Below, piece after piece: positions 62,716 through 64,000 of a DNA stretch of 64,000 nt (position 1 is its first letter; each line of letters opens with the position of its first letter). Source of the DNA: Hoeflea_A sp965249925 (GTDB lineage: Bacteria; Pseudomonadota; Alphaproteobacteria; Rhizobiales; Rhizobiaceae); the NCBI GenBank assembly GCA_965249925.1, contig OZ252260.1, positions 3,720,001 to 3,784,000 of the forward strand, written 5' to 3'. The translations under genes were made by a program, and so were the position numbers. The notes under the pieces were generated by a model. That model did no database searches, was not told the origin of the DNA, and was given only the letters and a program-made list of their open reading frames with translations.

Positions 62716-62961
62716 CTACGCACCCCGGATGATTGCCTGCTGCATGATGCTGCGGTACTCGCGCGTCAGGTCGTGCCACTGTTCTTCGGTCAACGTCGAG
62801 TATTGCGGTGTCCTGAATTTTTTCATGCATGCGATACGGAACGGGACTTCCAGTCGGTATTTTTGAATCAACGCCATGTATTGTTCCGCCTCGGTGCGGG
62901 AATCGCACATGCGTCCGTTGGACAAGAACTCGTCGCGTATGTCTTCAAGCGTAAATGGCAA
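62716..62961 (-). CDS. small hypothetical protein
   Basis: An 81-residue, helical, charged protein (MPFTLEDIRDEFLSNGRM, then TEEQWHDLTREYRSIM). The start is a TTG with AGAGGA seven bases upstream. No family recognised. Confidence 0.5.
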   Translation of the reverse strand: MPFTLEDIRDEFLSNGRMCDSRTEAEQYMALIQKYRLEVPFRIACMKKFRTPQYSTLTEEQWHDLTREYRSIMQQAIIRGA

Positions 62962-63018
62962 AGGTCAATCCTCTTAGATCGGGTCCGTCTCCATAGGCGG
63001 CGAACCGGACACGCGCGC

Positions 63019-63441
63019 TTACCATCCCGGCGGTTTTTCCGCCGGTCCCAACTCATCCAAGGACCTGATGTTGTTGTTGACGATATACTGATAAAGGTGC
63101 GCTACCAGGGTGGTATGGGCTATGATATTGGCTTCGCCGAACAGTTCGGCTTCCCAACGGTCAGCCACTTGCACGGCCAGATTGAACGCTGACCGATCGC
63201 TGTCTGCGTCGTCCATCGGCTCCGCCCAATCTCCTGCGCCAGTTTCACCAGAATGCAGCCACTCCGGGTCGACGCCCAGAGCCAAAGCCAGTTTTTGGGT
63301 GATCAGCGCACTCGGAACGGCTTGCCCGGTGGCCCGGTATCTCACCAGATCGCGAAACGGTACGCCTGCGCGTTTGCTAAGTTCAGCCTTGGTCCAGCCA
63401 CGTTCTCTGAGGCAATGGTCTAATCGTTGATACCAGTCCAT
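63019..63441 (-). CDS. helix-turn-helix XRE family regulator
   Basis: The 140-residue protein has a Cro/CI-type helix-turn-helix (about residues 8-60: WTKAELSKRAGVPFRDLVRYRATGQAVPSALITQKLALALGV) and a C-terminal part without a peptidase (S24) domain. It could be a phage-type or chromosomal regulator. ATG at 63441. Confidence 0.85.
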   Translation of the reverse strand: MDWYQRLDHCLRERGWTKAELSKRAGVPFRDLVRYRATGQAVPSALITQKLALALGVDPEWLHSGETGAGDWAEPMDDADSDRSAFNLAVQVADRWEAELFGEANIIAHTTLVAHLYQYIVNNNIRSLDELGPAEKPPGW

Positions 63442-63577
63442 CGGCGATCGAAAGCCTTACTTAATGTCGAGGTTCCACTACACACAGTAGTTGATCCGCT
63501 CAACTGCACAACCGTTCTCATTTGTGGCGACCGCTTCCGGCACCGCAAACATGCGTGTTGTTCGGCGGTTGTGGCGG

Positions 63578-63871
63578 CTACAGATATCCCTCATTGGCCG
63601 TGAAGATTTTTCTCGTCACAAGACCGCAATAAGAGCATTCGAGCGTGTGTATGACCTGTCCAAAAACATCGAGATCATCCAGCTTCTCCTCGCCGGTTAC
63701 CTCCATCTGCGAAAAACAATTGTCGCAAACATACCGGCGGACCGAACTGGTGTTCTCTTCGAAGGACTTGGGATTGACAAACGGTGGCTCCGAACCGTTT
63801 GCCCCGCGAGGCGGCGATACGATCTGCCGCCAAACCGGAACGCGCTCGAGAATCTTAGAAAAATCAGACAC
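63578..63871 (-). CDS. hypothetical zinc-ribbon-like protein
   Basis: The 97-residue protein has two CxxC pairs, VCDNC and LECSYC, about 30 residues apart, suggesting a zinc ribbon. A GTG start at 63871 is used; the Shine-Dalgarno is weak. No family recognised. Confidence 0.5.
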   Translation of the reverse strand: MSDFSKILERVPVWRQIVSPPRGANGSEPPFVNPKSFEENTSSVRRYVCDNCFSQMEVTGEEKLDDLDVFGQVIHTLECSYCGLVTRKIFTANEGYL

Positions 63872-64000
63872 GGATTTTTTTGCCCCACAGCAGATTCAAA
63901 ACACGCAGCCGTATTCGGATATATCGTGGTGAAACAAAGATCAAGGCAATATCGGGATGTACACGAAACAGCCTTTGTGGGCGCTCCGAAATCACGCTTA

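Overview
The window is a GC-rich alphaproteobacterial chromosome segment, most likely from the Hyphomicrobiales (Rhizobiales). The first 5.8 kb carries the order murA - DUF2948 - hisD - UPF0262 - low-molecular-weight phosphatase - infA - maf - yacG - tRNA-Phe, which from memory is typical of that order; no database was searched.

Region 1 (1-5775) is the conserved housekeeping block, all on the + strand. Region 2 (about 5776-15925) is an AT-richer accessory island starting directly at the 3' end of tRNA-Phe and closing near an imperfect copy of that tRNA end (15905-15923). It holds one intact REP-associated Y1 transposase (RAYT) element with perfect 16-bp terminal inverted repeats and seven RAYT scraps, all in one orientation. 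Between them lie cargo genes: two near-identical ankyrin-repeat genes, a three-component FAD/2Fe-2S amino-acid dehydrogenase with an ornithine-cyclodeaminase homologue, a secreted protein and two AT-rich membrane proteins.

Region 3 (15949-34863) is a divergent catabolic locus around a GntR/FCD regulator. One arm is a TRAP transporter with an RraA-fold enzyme and a 2-hydroxyacid dehydrogenase. The other is a tightly coupled operon: GntR, gamma-glutamyltransferase, creatininase-family amidohydrolase, HyuA, HyuB, a peptide-type ABC transporter (including a fused permease-ATPase), a DAO-family FAD oxidoreductase and an SDR. Together they suggest uptake and opening of cyclic or blocked amide compounds (hydantoin, oxoproline or creatinine-like), followed by oxidation of the released amino acid.

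Region 4 (34985-46187) has small orphan genes, an alpha/beta hydrolase, an aldo/keto reductase and an organosulfur module: a SoxC-like molybdenum sulfite dehydrogenase with its cytochrome c, two type I sulfatases, a taurine/sulfonate-type ABC transporter and an IclR regulator.

Region 5 (46212-64000) is mixed accessory DNA: an exported protein with a duplicated six-cysteine domain, a LysR regulator, a membrane adenylate/guanylate cyclase, small orphan genes, a DUF1906-DUF2272 cell-wall-enzyme-like protein, a TetR regulator sharing an 18-bp operator with a cupin-amine oxidase operon, a lipid kinase, a metallo-hydrolase, a cytochrome c, a LuxR gene with a truncated paralogue, a glycine-zipper lipoprotein and small regulators. 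No CRISPR array, rRNA or integrase gene was seen.
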